Source: Ectopseudomonas mendocina
GTDB lineage: Bacteria; Pseudomonadota; Gammaproteobacteria; Pseudomonadales; Pseudomonadaceae
NCBI RefSeq assembly: GCF_016008875.1
Contig: NZ_JADTQG010000027.1
Location: 1-40,688 of the forward strand
Direction: 5' to 3'
DNA length: 40,688 nucleotides
Below the pieces are notes generated by a model. The model did not search any database, had not been told where the DNA came from, and was given only the letters and a program-made list of their open reading frames with translations. A program made the position numbers and the translations under genes. Each line of letters opens with the position of its first letter. Position 1 is the stretch's first letter. Shown piece by piece: positions 9,401 to 17,256 of this stretch.

Positions 9401-11394
9401 CGCCAGCCTTCACCGTCGGAGAAGCTCCAGAAATAGTCGCGGCGTTCGCGCACCAGGCGCACGTTGAGGTTGTCGGCTGCCAGCTTGTTGCCGGCGGCGT
9501 CGGCCACCAGGATTTCGAATTCGGCCAGGCTGTCGGCGTCGACTTCCTCGCCGTCGAACAGGCCACGCAGGCCGGGCAGGCGCTCGGCCGGCCATACAGG
9601 CTGGACGATGCGGCGGGTGATCGGGCGGCCACCGGACTCCTGCAGGCTGGCCTGGAGGATCAGACGCAGCGGCGACTTGGCGTCACCCCAGCGGTTTTCC
9701 GGGCGCAGCACGGCGCGCCCCTGGTCATCGAGATTCTGCTCGTCGAGCTCCTGATCCTGGCTCAGGTCGGCTTCGGTGAAGTCGCCGAACTGATAGCCCG
9801 GCAAGCTCGCCACCGCCTCACGCAGCGGGCGCACGTAGAGTTGCCCGGTCAGGCGATTACCAGCCGCAGGCGCTCCGTAGAGGTAACGCCCGGTCACCGC
9901 GAATTCGGCGCTGTCGCCCGGCGCGTAGGGCTGGTCCTGGCCTTTGAGCTCCAGGGCCATGCGCTCGGGCAGGAAGTCCTCGACGAGGAACTCATAGAGC
10001 TGCGGGCTGCCATCGCCCAGGTCCAGCAACAACTGCCAGCGGCCGGTCGGTGCCTCCTCGGCCAGCGGCAACTGGTACTGGTAGAGACCATCATCACCGG
10101 CATTCCAGACGAACTTGCGGCTGATCTGCTCGTCCGGACGGCGCACCTCGACGCTCACCGGCTGAGCCTTGACCGGACTGCCGTCGGCATCACGCAACAA
10201 GCCATTGAGCAGCACGGTCTCGCCGGGACGATAGAGATCACGCGGGCCGAACACGAAGAACTGCAGGGCATGCGCTGTCGGGCCGGTGATGTCGAACTCG
10301 GCCAGATCAAGCGCAGGCGTATTCAGGCGCAGCAGGCTGGTCTGCTCGTCCTGCTTGGCCAGCAGCACCTGGGCCTTGGCCGGCAGCGGCAACTGCGCAT
10401 GGCCCGCCGAGTCGGTCTTGCCCTCGGCAAGCAGCGCACCGTCGCCGTCGAGCAGTTCCAGCTGCACTCCGGACTGTGCCTTACCGCCTTCCAGTGCCTG
10501 GGTGAACACATCCAGGCGGTCACGATAGCGATGGGCGGAGAGGCCGATATCGCTCAGGGAAAACAGCGTTGCCGGCTGCGAATAGCTGTAACTGCCAGCC
10601 TCACGCATCACGGCCAGATAGACGCCAGGCTGCTTGAACGGCTCCAGGCCGGCGATGGGCAGCAGCAGGGTCTCGCGGGTGTTGCGCGCCGGGTTCAGGT
10701 CGAAGCGACCGCCATAGACCAGCTCGGCCATCGGCAGCAGCTCGCGCGCCTCCCAGGTATCCAGATTGCTGGCGCGGCCCCAGCGCGAGAGGAAGTTCGG
10801 CAGCGCCTCGGGCTTGATGCGGAAGAACTCGACATTGACCTTGTCGACGTTCAGGGCGATCACCGGCAGGCCTTCGGCCAGACGGGTCGGCAGCAGCGAG
10901 CCACGGCTGGCGAAACCGACGCTGGCCTGCAGGTCGCGGGTCTCGAAGCGGCTGACATGCTCGGCGGCGAGCTTGCCACCATTGATCGACTTGAGGCCGG
11001 CATCGATGGTCAGCACCAGTTTGCGCTGCGGCTCGAGGTGGCGCAGGCGCAGCTCGCTGAGGTTGTCGGTCAGTTCCCAGGCGCCATCGACCTTGCCAGA
11101 GACGCTATCGACCAGATGCAGGCGTTCGGCGAAGGGCTGGTCGGGGTCCAGAGGAATGGAGAATGTCACCGACAGCGCACTGGCACCATCGAGCTGCACT
11201 TCGGAGACGTCGACCACCTCCAGCTCGCGCCCGGCGTAGCGCTCGGCCAGCGCCTCGCGGTCGACCGCGGGGGCAGGCGCCTGCGGCTGTTGCGCAGCAG
11301 GGGTAGCCGGGGTCACCGTGGCAGGGGGTTCAGAGGAATCACAGGCGCTGAGCAGGGTCAGCGCCAAGGCCAGAAGCAGTCCTTTGTTCGGCAT
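6496..11394 (-). CDS. yfhM: Bacterial alpha-2-macroglobulin lipoprotein with thioester
   Basis: Large 1632-aa periplasmic protease-trap protein, close in length to E. coli YfhM/ECAM. The start at 11394 gives a lipoprotein signal (MPNKGLLLALALTLLSAC) with lipobox cysteine C18. A GGAG sits seven bases upstream. The rest is a string of MG-type beta domains, a central bait region and the thioester motif CLEQ (C1164) in YGCLEQTTSGLYPSL. It ends with the alpha-helical thioester-domain repeats and a C-terminal receptor-like domain. The intact thioester means it can in principle bond covalently to an attacking protease. Family knowledge links such proteins to PBP1C, which would repair the wall after breach. 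A TATAGT at 11432-11437 (minus strand) is a plausible -10. Confidence 0.94.
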   Translation of the reverse strand: MPNKGLLLALALTLLSACDSSEPPATVTPATPAAQQPQAPAPAVDREALAERYAGRELEVVDVSEVQLDGASALSVTFSIPLDPDQPFAERLHLVDSVSGKVDGAWELTDNLSELRLRHLEPQRKLVLTIDAGLKSINGGKLAAEHVSRFETRDLQASVGFASRGSLLPTRLAEGLPVIALNVDKVNVEFFRIKPEALPNFLSRWGRASNLDTWEARELLPMAELVYGGRFDLNPARNTRETLLLPIAGLEPFKQPGVYLAVMREAGSYSYSQPATLFSLSDIGLSAHRYRDRLDVFTQALEGGKAQSGVQLELLDGDGALLAEGKTDSAGHAQLPLPAKAQVLLAKQDEQTSLLRLNTPALDLAEFDITGPTAHALQFFVFGPRDLYRPGETVLLNGLLRDADGSPVKAQPVSVEVRRPDEQISRKFVWNAGDDGLYQYQLPLAEEAPTGRWQLLLDLGDGSPQLYEFLVEDFLPERMALELKGQDQPYAPGDSAEFAVTGRYLYGAPAAGNRLTGQLYVRPLREAVASLPGYQFGDFTEADLSQDQELDEQNLDDQGRAVLRPENRWGDAKSPLRLILQASLQESGGRPITRRIVQPVWPAERLPGLRGLFDGEEVDADSLAEFEILVADAAGNKLAADNLNVRLVRERRDYFWSFSDGEGWRHNYNEKFLTLSDEPLKVAAGGTAKVSFPVEWGPYRVEVVDNQTGLVSSLRFWAGYRWQDNADGGAVRPDQVKLALDKPAYAAGDVAKITVTPPAAGNGYLLVESSDGPLWWEEISVPAEGKTFELPIDKKWARHDLYLSALVVRPGERKAQVTPKRAVGLLHLPLERAPRKLAVSLEAPEKMRPKQPLKVKVSARNADGSIPDKVHVLVAAVDVGILNITSYATPDPFANFFGRKAYGADQLDIYGQLIEAQGRVASLAFGGDAGLAAGGKRPDTSVLIVALQSDALKLNDKGEGEVSLDIPDFNGELRLMAQAWTDERFGMAEAKTVVAAPLIAELSMPRFLAGGDETTLALDLTNLSGAEQQLDVQVSVEGQLRLLNQGEAPIRLNDGQRTTLRIPVRAEGGLGQGRIHVEVQGLALPNETLGDFSREWTLGIRPAYPAQLQHFRAVLGEGEPWTLPAGTLNQFEPAGLEAVLALSSRPPLNLGEQVRALKAYPYGCLEQTTSGLYPSLYADAASLKRLGLEGEPDEQRRKSIELGIERLLGMQRHNGSFGLWSAESEEEYWLTAYVTDFLLRAREQGFGVPPEALKKANDRLLRYLQQSSLIEASYSQDFAHTRFAVQAYAGYVLARSQQAPLGALRSLFDRRNEARSGLPLVQLAAALKLMGDAPRADQALNQGLIQQRDGERWMADYGSPLRDQALILALLEEHDLAAGQREQRLFNLADELAGQRWLSTQERNSLFLAGRGILGKPEQAWSAALASGAFQFELSNQQPGIKLERAELAEPLSVSNAGSTKLYQQLTLSGYPSQAPRAGGENLSIEREYLGMDGRPLDLQRLDSGELVLVHLAVRASQRVPDALVVDLLPAGLELENQNLAQSAASLDDAGSNVKEWRQSMQNARIKHQEYRGDRYVAAVDVEGYGTTHLLYLARAVTPGSYRVPPPQVESMYRPSWQALGSAPSSLVVRGR

Positions 11395-11431
11395 TGCGGG
11401 CTCCAGAATCAGGGGGGCGCAGAGGCCGACA

Positions 11432-11437
11432 ACTATA
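11432..11437 (-). promoter_or_regulatory. Possible -10 element for yfhM
   Basis: TATAGT on the minus strand, 38 bases upstream of the yfhM start. No good -35 is seen at 16-18 bases, so this is tentative. Confidence 0.35.
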
Positions 11438-11530
11438 GCCGAGGCGCCCTCACGGCGACGAGTCATCCCGACGAATTCGCCAAGCCACTCACACTCCAGG
11501 GGCAATGTGCGAGCACGCCGGGGCTGTGCC

Positions 11531-11536
11531 TATAAT
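11531..11536 (+). promoter_or_regulatory. -10 element of the MATE transporter cluster
   Basis: A perfect TATAAT 22 bases before the MATE start codon. The -35 region is weak. The divergent yfhM element lies about 95 bases to the left, so the two genes share this intergenic region. Confidence 0.5.
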
Positions 11537-11558
11537 CGGCGTTTTGCCGGAGCCGCCC

Positions 11559-12905
11559 ATGTCCGCCCTGCTCGATGCCTGGCGCCACACCCCGACCCAA
11601 CGCAAGGTCTGGGCGCTGGCTGCACCGATGATTCTCTCCAACCTCTCGGTGCCCATGGTGGCGCTGGTCGATACCGCCGTGGTCGGTCACCTGCCGCATG
11701 CTCACCAGCTTGCTGCGGTCGCGGTCGGAGGCAGCCTCTATACCCTGCTGACCTGGGCGATGGGGTTTCTGCGCATGGGCAGCACCGGTTTCGCCGCACA
11801 GGCCGCCGGCCGCGGGGATGGCGGAGCATTGCGTCAGGTACTGGTGCAGGGGCTCGGCCTGGGCGTATTCCTGGCCTTGCTCCTCGGTTTGCTGGCGTTA
11901 CCCTTCAGCAGCGCGGCGCTGAGCCTGATGCAGCCATCGGCAGAACTGGACCAATTGGCGCGCCAATACTTCCAGATTCGCCTGTTCGGCCTGCCCGCCA
12001 GCCTGGCGACCTATGCACTGATCGGCTGGCTGCTGGGCACGCAAAGCGCTCGTGGCCCTCTGGCCATTCTGCTCACTGCCAATCTGATCAACGTGTCGCT
12101 GGACCTGCTGTTCGTGCTCGGTCTGGAATGGGGCGTGGCCGGCGCGGCCTGGGCTTCGGTGATTGCCGAATGGAGCGGCGCCCTAGTCGGCGTGTGGCTG
12201 GCCCGTGGCGCGCTGCAGCACTATCCCGGCCACCTCGATCACAGCGCGCTGAAACGCTGGAGCAACTGGCGCCCGTTGCTGGCAGTCAACCGCGACATCT
12301 TCATCCGCACCCTGGCGCTGCAGCTGGTGTTCTTCCTGATCACCGTGCAAGGCACGCGCCTGGGTGATGCCACGGTGGCGGCCAATGCCCTGCTGCTCAA
12401 TGGTCTGACGTTGACAGCCTATGCCCTGGACGGTCTGGCGCATGCCGTCGAAGCCCTGTGCGGCCATGCGCTGGGAGCGCGTGACCGCGATGCGCTGCGC
12501 CGCTCGTTATTGGTGGCCGGCACCTGGTCGCTGCTGGCCAGTGCAGGCTTCGCGCTGTTCTTCCTGCTCGGCGGGCACTGGTTCGTCAGCCTGCTCACGA
12601 ACATTGCCGAAGTCCGCGAACTGGCCCTGAACTTCCTGCCCTACCTGGCGCTGCTGCCTCTGCTGGCAGTGTGGAGCTACCTGCTCGATGGTCTGTTCAT
12701 CGGGGCCACCCGCGCCCGCGAGATGCGCGACGCCATGCTCATCGCCCTGGCGTTGACGCTGCCGCTGGGCTGGTGGCTGCAAAGTCTGGGCAACCACGGG
12801 CTGTGGTTGGCATTTCTGGCATTCATGGGGCTGCGCAGCCTGGTATTGGCTGGCTATGCTTGGCAATTGAGCCGTCGCGACCTGTGGTTCCCTTCCCCTG
12901 CTTAA
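11559..12905 (+). CDS. MATE family efflux transporter (DinF-like)
   Basis: Inner-membrane multidrug and toxin extrusion antiporter, 448 aa with about twelve membrane helices. The start at 11559 (MSALLDAWRHTPTQRK) follows GGAG at seven bases. The N-terminal half carries the family sequence LAAPMILSNLSVPMVALVDTAVVGHLP, and the second half repeats the fold after residue ~230 (VNRDIFIRTLALQLVFFLITVQG). This pattern is closest to the DinF branch of MATE proteins, which exchange Na+ or H+ for organic cations or metabolites. The substrate cannot be read from the sequence. It is followed after 13 bases by a diguanylate cyclase and then a DUF2214 protein on the same strand, so co-transcription is likely. 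Confidence 0.92.
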   Translation: MSALLDAWRHTPTQRKVWALAAPMILSNLSVPMVALVDTAVVGHLPHAHQLAAVAVGGSLYTLLTWAMGFLRMGSTGFAAQAAGRGDGGALRQVLVQGLGLGVFLALLLGLLALPFSSAALSLMQPSAELDQLARQYFQIRLFGLPASLATYALIGWLLGTQSARGPLAILLTANLINVSLDLLFVLGLEWGVAGAAWASVIAEWSGALVGVWLARGALQHYPGHLDHSALKRWSNWRPLLAVNRDIFIRTLALQLVFFLITVQGTRLGDATVAANALLLNGLTLTAYALDGLAHAVEALCGHALGARDRDALRRSLLVAGTWSLLASAGFALFFLLGGHWFVSLLTNIAEVRELALNFLPYLALLPLLAVWSYLLDGLFIGATRAREMRDAMLIALALTLPLGWWLQSLGNHGLWLAFLAFMGLRSLVLAGYAWQLSRRDLWFPSPA

Positions 12906-12918
12906 GGAGAGATCGCCC

Positions 12919-13956
12919 ATGCTCAGCGTGCCAATCCCACCGAATGAAGCCGAGCGCCAGGAAGCGCTGGATCGCATGGAGCTACTCGACACGCCCGCCG
13001 ATCCCTATCTCGACGCGCTGACCCGCCTGGCCCGCGACCTGTTTCAGGTGAGGATGGCGCTGGTCAGCCTGGTCGACCGTGATCGTCAGTGGTTCAAGAG
13101 CCGCCAGGGGCTGGACGCAGCTGAAACGCCGCGCAGCCTTTCTTACTGCTCCCAGGCGGTACTGCGCAACGAGCCACTGATCGTCGAGGACAGCCAGGCG
13201 GATGTGCGTTTCGCCCGCACCGAACTGGCGCGTAATACCCCTGACGTGCGCTTCTATGCCGGCTGGCCGCTGCACAATGCCGACGGCTTGCCGCTGGGTA
13301 CCCTATGCCTGGCCGACCCGAAGCCGCGCGCGTTCGGCAAACAGGACATATTCAAGCTGCGCGACCTGGCCTACCTGGCCGAACACTATTTGCACCTGCA
13401 GCATTGCTCGCAACAGGCCAGCGACCTGCGCGACGCCCTGAGCCGCGAGCAGCGCAAGGGCATGCTCGATGCGCTGACCCAGCTGTGGAACCGTGCAGGG
13501 CTGCTGCACTTCCTGCCGCTGGAGCAAGCCGCAGCCGAGCGCCACCAGTTGCGCCTGGGCCTGATCTACTGCGATCTGGATCACTTCAAGCAGGTCAACG
13601 ACAGGTACGGCCACGATGGCGGCGACCATGTGCTGTGGGAAAGCGCGCGGCGCATGAGTGCCGCGGTGCGCCCGCAGGATGTAGTCACACGCAATGGTGG
13701 CGAGGAGTTCGTCATCCTCACCCAGGTGCACGATGAGCAGGAGCTGCTGCAAATTGCCGAACGCATCCGCCTGGCCATCGCCAGCCAGCCGATGCAGCTG
13801 GAAAATGCCGAGCTTGAGCAGACCGCCAGCCTCGGCTGCACGCTGCTCGGCGTACGCGAGAGCGCCATGGACGCACTAAAACGTGCCGATCAGGCGCTGT
13901 ACCGGGCCAAGCACGGCGGTCGCAACCGCAGTGAGCTCGCCCCCAGCGCCCACTGA
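12919..13956 (+). CDS. GAF-GGDEF diguanylate cyclase
   Basis: Soluble 345-aa predicted cyclic-di-GMP synthase. An AAGGAGA lies eight bases before its ATG. Residues ~20-160 form a GAF domain of the common SLVDRDRQWFKS type, with ETPRSLSYCSQAVLRNEPLIVED. The ligand is unknown. A short helical linker leads to the GGDEF domain: DALTQLWNRAGLL, YCDLDHFKQVNDRYGHDGGD, and the active-site loop GGEEF at residues 260-264. An inhibitory-site RPQD lies exactly five residues before GGEEF. No membrane helix or phosphodiesterase domain is present. It sits between the MATE transporter and a DUF2214 protein with gaps of only 13 and 12 bases. This suggests one transcript, though a functional link is only inferred. 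Confidence 0.9.
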   Translation: MLSVPIPPNEAERQEALDRMELLDTPADPYLDALTRLARDLFQVRMALVSLVDRDRQWFKSRQGLDAAETPRSLSYCSQAVLRNEPLIVEDSQADVRFARTELARNTPDVRFYAGWPLHNADGLPLGTLCLADPKPRAFGKQDIFKLRDLAYLAEHYLHLQHCSQQASDLRDALSREQRKGMLDALTQLWNRAGLLHFLPLEQAAAERHQLRLGLIYCDLDHFKQVNDRYGHDGGDHVLWESARRMSAAVRPQDVVTRNGGEEFVILTQVHDEQELLQIAERIRLAIASQPMQLENAELEQTASLGCTLLGVRESAMDALKRADQALYRAKHGGRNRSELAPSAH

Positions 13957-13968
13957 AGGGAAACAAAC

Positions 13969-14424
13969 ATGGCCGCCGCGTTCGTCGCCTATTTGCACTA
14001 CCTGTCGATCTTCGCTCTGTTCGCCCTACTGAGCATCGAGCACGTGCTGTTCAAGGCGCCGCTGGATCTGGCCCGGGCGCGCAGCCTGATGATCGCCGAC
14101 CTGACTTATGGCATCTGCGCCGGCCTGGTGCTGATCACCGGTATCGCCCGCGTGCTGTGGTTCGGCAAGGGCGCGGCCTACTACATGGGCAACAGCCTGT
14201 TCCATGCCAAGCTCGGCCTGTTCATCCTAGTCGGCTTGCTGTCGATCCTGCCCACCATGGTGTTTATCAAATGGCGTAGCGCTGTGAAGGCCGGCCAGGT
14301 GCCGACACCAAGCGCACGGCAGGTGCGCCTGGTGACCTGGAGCATTCGTGTCGAGCTACTGCTGTTACTGGCGATCACGCTGCTGGCAACGCTGATGGCA
14401 CGTGGCTATGGCGTCATTGGCTGA
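13969..14424 (+). CDS. DUF2214 family membrane protein
   Basis: Integral membrane protein of 151 aa and unknown function. Four hydrophobic helices lie at residues ~5-25, ~42-62, ~80-100 and ~125-147. The sequence matches my recollection of the DUF2214 family, including the first-helix AYLHYLSIFALFALLSIEH and the polar stretch GKGAAYYMGNSLFHAKLG. Conserved histidines in helix 1 and in the FHAKLG segment are suggestive of cofactor or metal binding, but that is speculation. The AGGGAAAC ahead of its ATG supports the start. It is the last gene of the plus-strand cluster and converges on speA. Confidence 0.8.
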   Translation: MAAAFVAYLHYLSIFALFALLSIEHVLFKAPLDLARARSLMIADLTYGICAGLVLITGIARVLWFGKGAAYYMGNSLFHAKLGLFILVGLLSILPTMVFIKWRSAVKAGQVPTPSARQVRLVTWSIRVELLLLLAITLLATLMARGYGVIG

Positions 14425-14497
14425 ACCGAGAGACGCAAAGCTTCGCCGCTAAAGCGCCTTCACAAAGCAGCAGCGTAGCCCGGAGGCCGTCGGTGGC

Positions 14498-16411
14498 TTA
14501 CGAGGCCAAGTAGGACGAGCGGGTCAGCCCCAGACGCAGGGCATCGAGGAACTGGGTGCGCTCACGGGCGCTGATCTTGGCGCTGGCCACCTTGTCGCGG
14601 TAGTGGGTCATCAGCTCTTCGGGCGACAGGTGCACGTAACGCAGCATGTCCTCGATCGTGTCATGGGTCTCGATGCCGGCGTGCACCACGCTGCCATCGG
14701 CGGCCTGGTAGATGTTCACCGAGTCGGTGTCACCGAACAGGTTGTGCATGTCGCCGAGAATCTCCTGGTACGCACCGACCAGGAAGATGCCCAGCACGTA
14801 ATCCTCGCCCTCACGCAGTTCATGCACCGGCAGGCTGGTCTCGATGGACTGCTCGTCGACGTACTGACGGATCTTGCCGTCGGAGTCGCAGGTCAGATCC
14901 TGCAGCACGGCGCGGCGCAGCGGTTCCTCGTCCAAGCGCGACAACGGCAGGATCGGCAGGATCTGGCCGATGGCCCAGGTGTCCGGCAGGCTCTGGAACA
15001 CCGAGAAGTTGCAGATGTACTTGTCGGCGAGCTTGTCGTTGAGTTCGTCGAGCACCGCGCGGTGCGAACGCTGACGCGCCTTGAGCTGGTTGTGCAGGCG
15101 ACGGCAGATGGCGAAGTAGCACTGCTCGGCCAGCGCCTTCTGCGCCAGGCTCAGCTTGCCGGCCGAATACTGCGCGGCCACCTCCTCGATGTAGTGGGTG
15201 GCACGCCAGTAGGTTTCGGCGACCATTTCCGGGTCGCTGTCATCGAGCAGCTCGATCAGCCACTGCAACACTTCTGGCTGCTCGAGCCCCGGTTCGATCT
15301 CCGGCACCTTGTCGTTGTGTCGCTCGACGTCGGTGACCTGCACCAGCAGCACGGCGTGGTGCGCGGTCATCGCCCGGCCGCTCTCGGAAAAGATGTGCGG
15401 ATGGGGGATTTCCTGGCGGTCGCAGAACTCCTTGAGCATGTCGACCACGGCATCGGCGTAGTCACGCATGTCGTAGTTGATCGAGCTGGCGTTGCGCGAA
15501 TGGGTGCCGTCGTAGTCCACGCCGAGACCGCCGCCGACGTCGATGTGGTCGACCGGCAGGCCCATGGCGCGCAACTCGCCGTAATAGCGGATGGCCTCGC
15601 GGAAGCCCTTGCGGTAGTCGGCGATGTTGGCGATCTGCGAGCCCATATGGAAATGCAAGAGCCGAATGCCCTGATCCAGCCCGGCCGCGCGGAAGCGCTC
15701 GACCACCGAGAGAATCTGCGCGGCAGACAGGCCGAACTTGGACTTCTCACCGCCGGTGTCGGCCCACTTGGAAGATGCCAGTGAGGACAGGCGCACGCGC
15801 AGGCCGATCTGCGGCGCCACCTTGAGTTCGGCGGCCTCCTCGATCACCAGAGCGACCTCCGACTCCTTCTCGATGACGATGAACACGTTGTGGCCGAGCT
15901 TCTGCCCCATCAGCGCCAGGCGGATGAACTCACGGTCCTTGTAGCCGTTGCAGACGATGGTGCCGCCCTTCGGCGCCAGCGCCAGCACCGCCAGCAGCTC
16001 GGGCTTGGAGCCGGCCTCGAGGCCGATGGAGACGTTCTGCGTGGCGATGATGTTCTCGATCACCGCTTCCTGCTGGTTGACCTTGATCGGGTACAGCGCG
16101 GTGTAGCGGCTCTGGTATTCCAGGCGCTCGATACTGGCGTCGAAGGCGCCGGTCAGGCGGCGCACGCGATCCTGCAGGATGTCAGGGAAACGCACCAGCA
16201 AAGGCAGCGACAGGCCACTCTGACGCAGCTCGTCGACCTGCTGATAGAGGTCGATGGGCTGGCTGTCCGGCCCGTTGGGCCGCACTTCGATACGTCCGGC
16301 ATCGTTGATCGAGAAGTAACCGGCGCCCCAATGGCGAATGCCATAGACACTACGGCTATCGGCTACGGTCCATTGGCTGCCGTCGTCTTTGCGGGTGCGT
16401 CGTGCGGACAT
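14498..16411 (-). CDS. speA: Biosynthetic arginine decarboxylase
   Basis: PLP-dependent, fold III decarboxylase converting arginine to agmatine, the first step of the agmatine route to putrescine and spermidine. It is 637 aa, the usual length for Pseudomonas SpeA. The PLP lysine is K110 in YPIKVNQQEAV. The TIM-barrel domain continues through LEAGSKPELLAVLA, LLHFHMGSQIANI and HIDVGGGLGVDYDGT. The C-terminal beta domain carries the FSESGRAMTAHHAV and CDSDG motifs, where the catalytic cysteine of fold III enzymes lies. GGGAGA precedes the ATG at 16411. Upstream lies a 9-bp inverted repeat (16474-16512) that may regulate it. yciH follows on the far side of that region. Confidence 0.97.
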   Translation of the reverse strand: MSARRTRKDDGSQWTVADSRSVYGIRHWGAGYFSINDAGRIEVRPNGPDSQPIDLYQQVDELRQSGLSLPLLVRFPDILQDRVRRLTGAFDASIERLEYQSRYTALYPIKVNQQEAVIENIIATQNVSIGLEAGSKPELLAVLALAPKGGTIVCNGYKDREFIRLALMGQKLGHNVFIVIEKESEVALVIEEAAELKVAPQIGLRVRLSSLASSKWADTGGEKSKFGLSAAQILSVVERFRAAGLDQGIRLLHFHMGSQIANIADYRKGFREAIRYYGELRAMGLPVDHIDVGGGLGVDYDGTHSRNASSINYDMRDYADAVVDMLKEFCDRQEIPHPHIFSESGRAMTAHHAVLLVQVTDVERHNDKVPEIEPGLEQPEVLQWLIELLDDSDPEMVAETYWRATHYIEEVAAQYSAGKLSLAQKALAEQCYFAICRRLHNQLKARQRSHRAVLDELNDKLADKYICNFSVFQSLPDTWAIGQILPILPLSRLDEEPLRRAVLQDLTCDSDGKIRQYVDEQSIETSLPVHELREGEDYVLGIFLVGAYQEILGDMHNLFGDTDSVNIYQAADGSVVHAGIETHDTIEDMLRYVHLSPEELMTHYRDKVASAKISARERTQFLDALRLGLTRSSYLAS

Positions 16412-16473
16412 CGGATTCTCCCATGAGAAAAGCCTGACCTTGCTGGCGGCCAGTTTAGAAATGATGAAAGCAA

Positions 16474-16512
16474 GATGACGTTTGCTCGGCGGTTGACCGT
16501 AGTAACGTCATC
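16474..16512. promoter_or_regulatory. Inverted repeat upstream of speA, possible operator
   Basis: Arms GATGACGTT (16474-16482) and AACGTCATC (16504-16512) are perfect inverted repeats with a 21-base spacer. A direct repeat AGTTTAGAAA flanks them (16452-16461 and 16515-16524). Regulator unknown. It lies between the yciH stop and the speA start, and a weak -10-like TAAACT for speA overlaps the inner direct repeat. Confidence 0.4.
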
Positions 16513-16532
16513 GAAGTTTAGAAAAGGGGGCG

Positions 16533-16904
16533 TCAGCCGCCGGACTTCTTCGCGGTAAAGCCGCGCTTGCTCAGTTCGGCAAGCAGCAGATCGACGTGGT
16601 CACCCTGAATCTCGATCACGCCGTCCTTGAGCGCGCCACCGGTGCCGCAGCGCTTCTTCAGCGCACTGGCCAGCTCCTTGAGCGGCTCCTCGGCCAGCGG
16701 CACGCCGCTGACGGTGGTGACGGTCTTGCCGCCTCGCCCCTTGGTTTCACGACGTACGCGGGCGATGCCATCGCCCTCGGGAATACGCGTTTGTTTGCAG
16801 ATGCAGGCATCCACCGGCTGGTTGCAGTCCGGGCAATGGCGACCGCCATCGGTGGAATAGACGAGACCGCTCAGGGCGGAGAATGAAGAGGCTTTCTTGA
16901 CCAC
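16533..16904 (-). CDS. yciH: SUI1/eIF1-family translation factor YciH
   Basis: Small 123-aa protein of the SUI1 family, homologous to archaeal and eukaryotic eIF1 and thought to tune translation start-site fidelity. The N-terminal ~40 residues hold a zinc-ribbon-like cysteine cluster (CPDCNQPVDACIC). The SUI1 fold follows with VRRETKGRGGKTVTTVSGVPL, LKKRCGTGGALKDGVIEIQGDH and the C-terminal GFTAKKSGG. The start is a GTG at 16902-16904 with GAGGAC seven bases upstream. It lies upstream of speA on the same strand, 121 bases away, as in P. aeruginosa. Confidence 0.93.
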   Translation of the reverse strand: MVKKASSFSALSGLVYSTDGGRHCPDCNQPVDACICKQTRIPEGDGIARVRRETKGRGGKTVTTVSGVPLAEEPLKELASALKKRCGTGGALKDGVIEIQGDHVDLLLAELSKRGFTAKKSGG

Positions 16905-17125
16905 CGGTTTGTCCTCGTAGGGGTCAGGATAGCGACTGGCTGAACGGGTTCAGCCGCGAAGCCCCACTCAGGCAGGGGCAGCGCAAGCGGACAGACGTCC
17001 GCCGAAAAGGCCGCGCAGTGTAACGGCAAAGGCCGGGATTGCTAAGACCAGATTTGCGTCATTGTTCGGTACTTTGGCGACGCTGTTCACCATCGTGCAC
17101 GGAGCGCTCGGAATCCGCGACGCGG

Positions 17126-17184
17126 GGTGCGCCGTGCGCGCCGCCTTTACATCTGAGACGGAGCATCGGTGCGCACAGCGCACC
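17126..17184. repeat. REP-like GGTGCGC palindrome pair
   Basis: Two palindromes, GGTGCGC-cgt-GCGCGCC at 17126-17142 (one mismatch) and GGTGCGC-aca-GCGCACC at 17168-17184 (perfect), 25 bases apart. This doublet organisation resembles intergenic REP sequences of Pseudomonas. Confidence 0.7.
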
Positions 17185-17207
17185 CTACGCGCAGGAGCTA
17201 ACAAAAC

Positions 17208-17253
17208 CACCCTCTCCCGCCCTTCGGGCACCCTCCCCATCAATGGGAGAGGG
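17208..17253 (+). repeat. GGGAGAGGG repeat, degenerate copy 4
   Basis: Starts CCCTCTCCCGCC, has an internal CCCTTCGGGC hairpin and ends ATCAATGGGAGAGGG, four bases past the Nudix stop codon. It belongs to the same family as 5915-5958 but is diverged. Confidence 0.65.
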
Positions 17254-17256
17254 TCA

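Larger units (their letters stand above)
16905..17256. other. Non-coding region filled with palindromic repeats
   Basis: 352 bases between yciH and the Nudix gene, both on the minus strand. It contains a pair of GGTGCGC...GCGCACC palindromes (17126-17142 and 17168-17184) and a degenerate GGGAGAGGG repeat (17208-17253). I see no gene or RNA in it. Confidence 0.7.

Noticed and set aside
9397..11535. 712-aa open frame on the plus strand opposite yfhM
   Set aside because: It is antisense to a clear alpha-2-macroglobulin gene, has a shadow-type composition rich in Q, R and H, and no family resemblance. Long antisense frames are expected in high-GC DNA.
14425..14497. Terminator or small RNA between DUF2214 and speA
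   Set aside because: No stable stem followed by a T tract is seen in the 73 bases; only a GTAGCCCGGA fragment of a common intergenic repeat.
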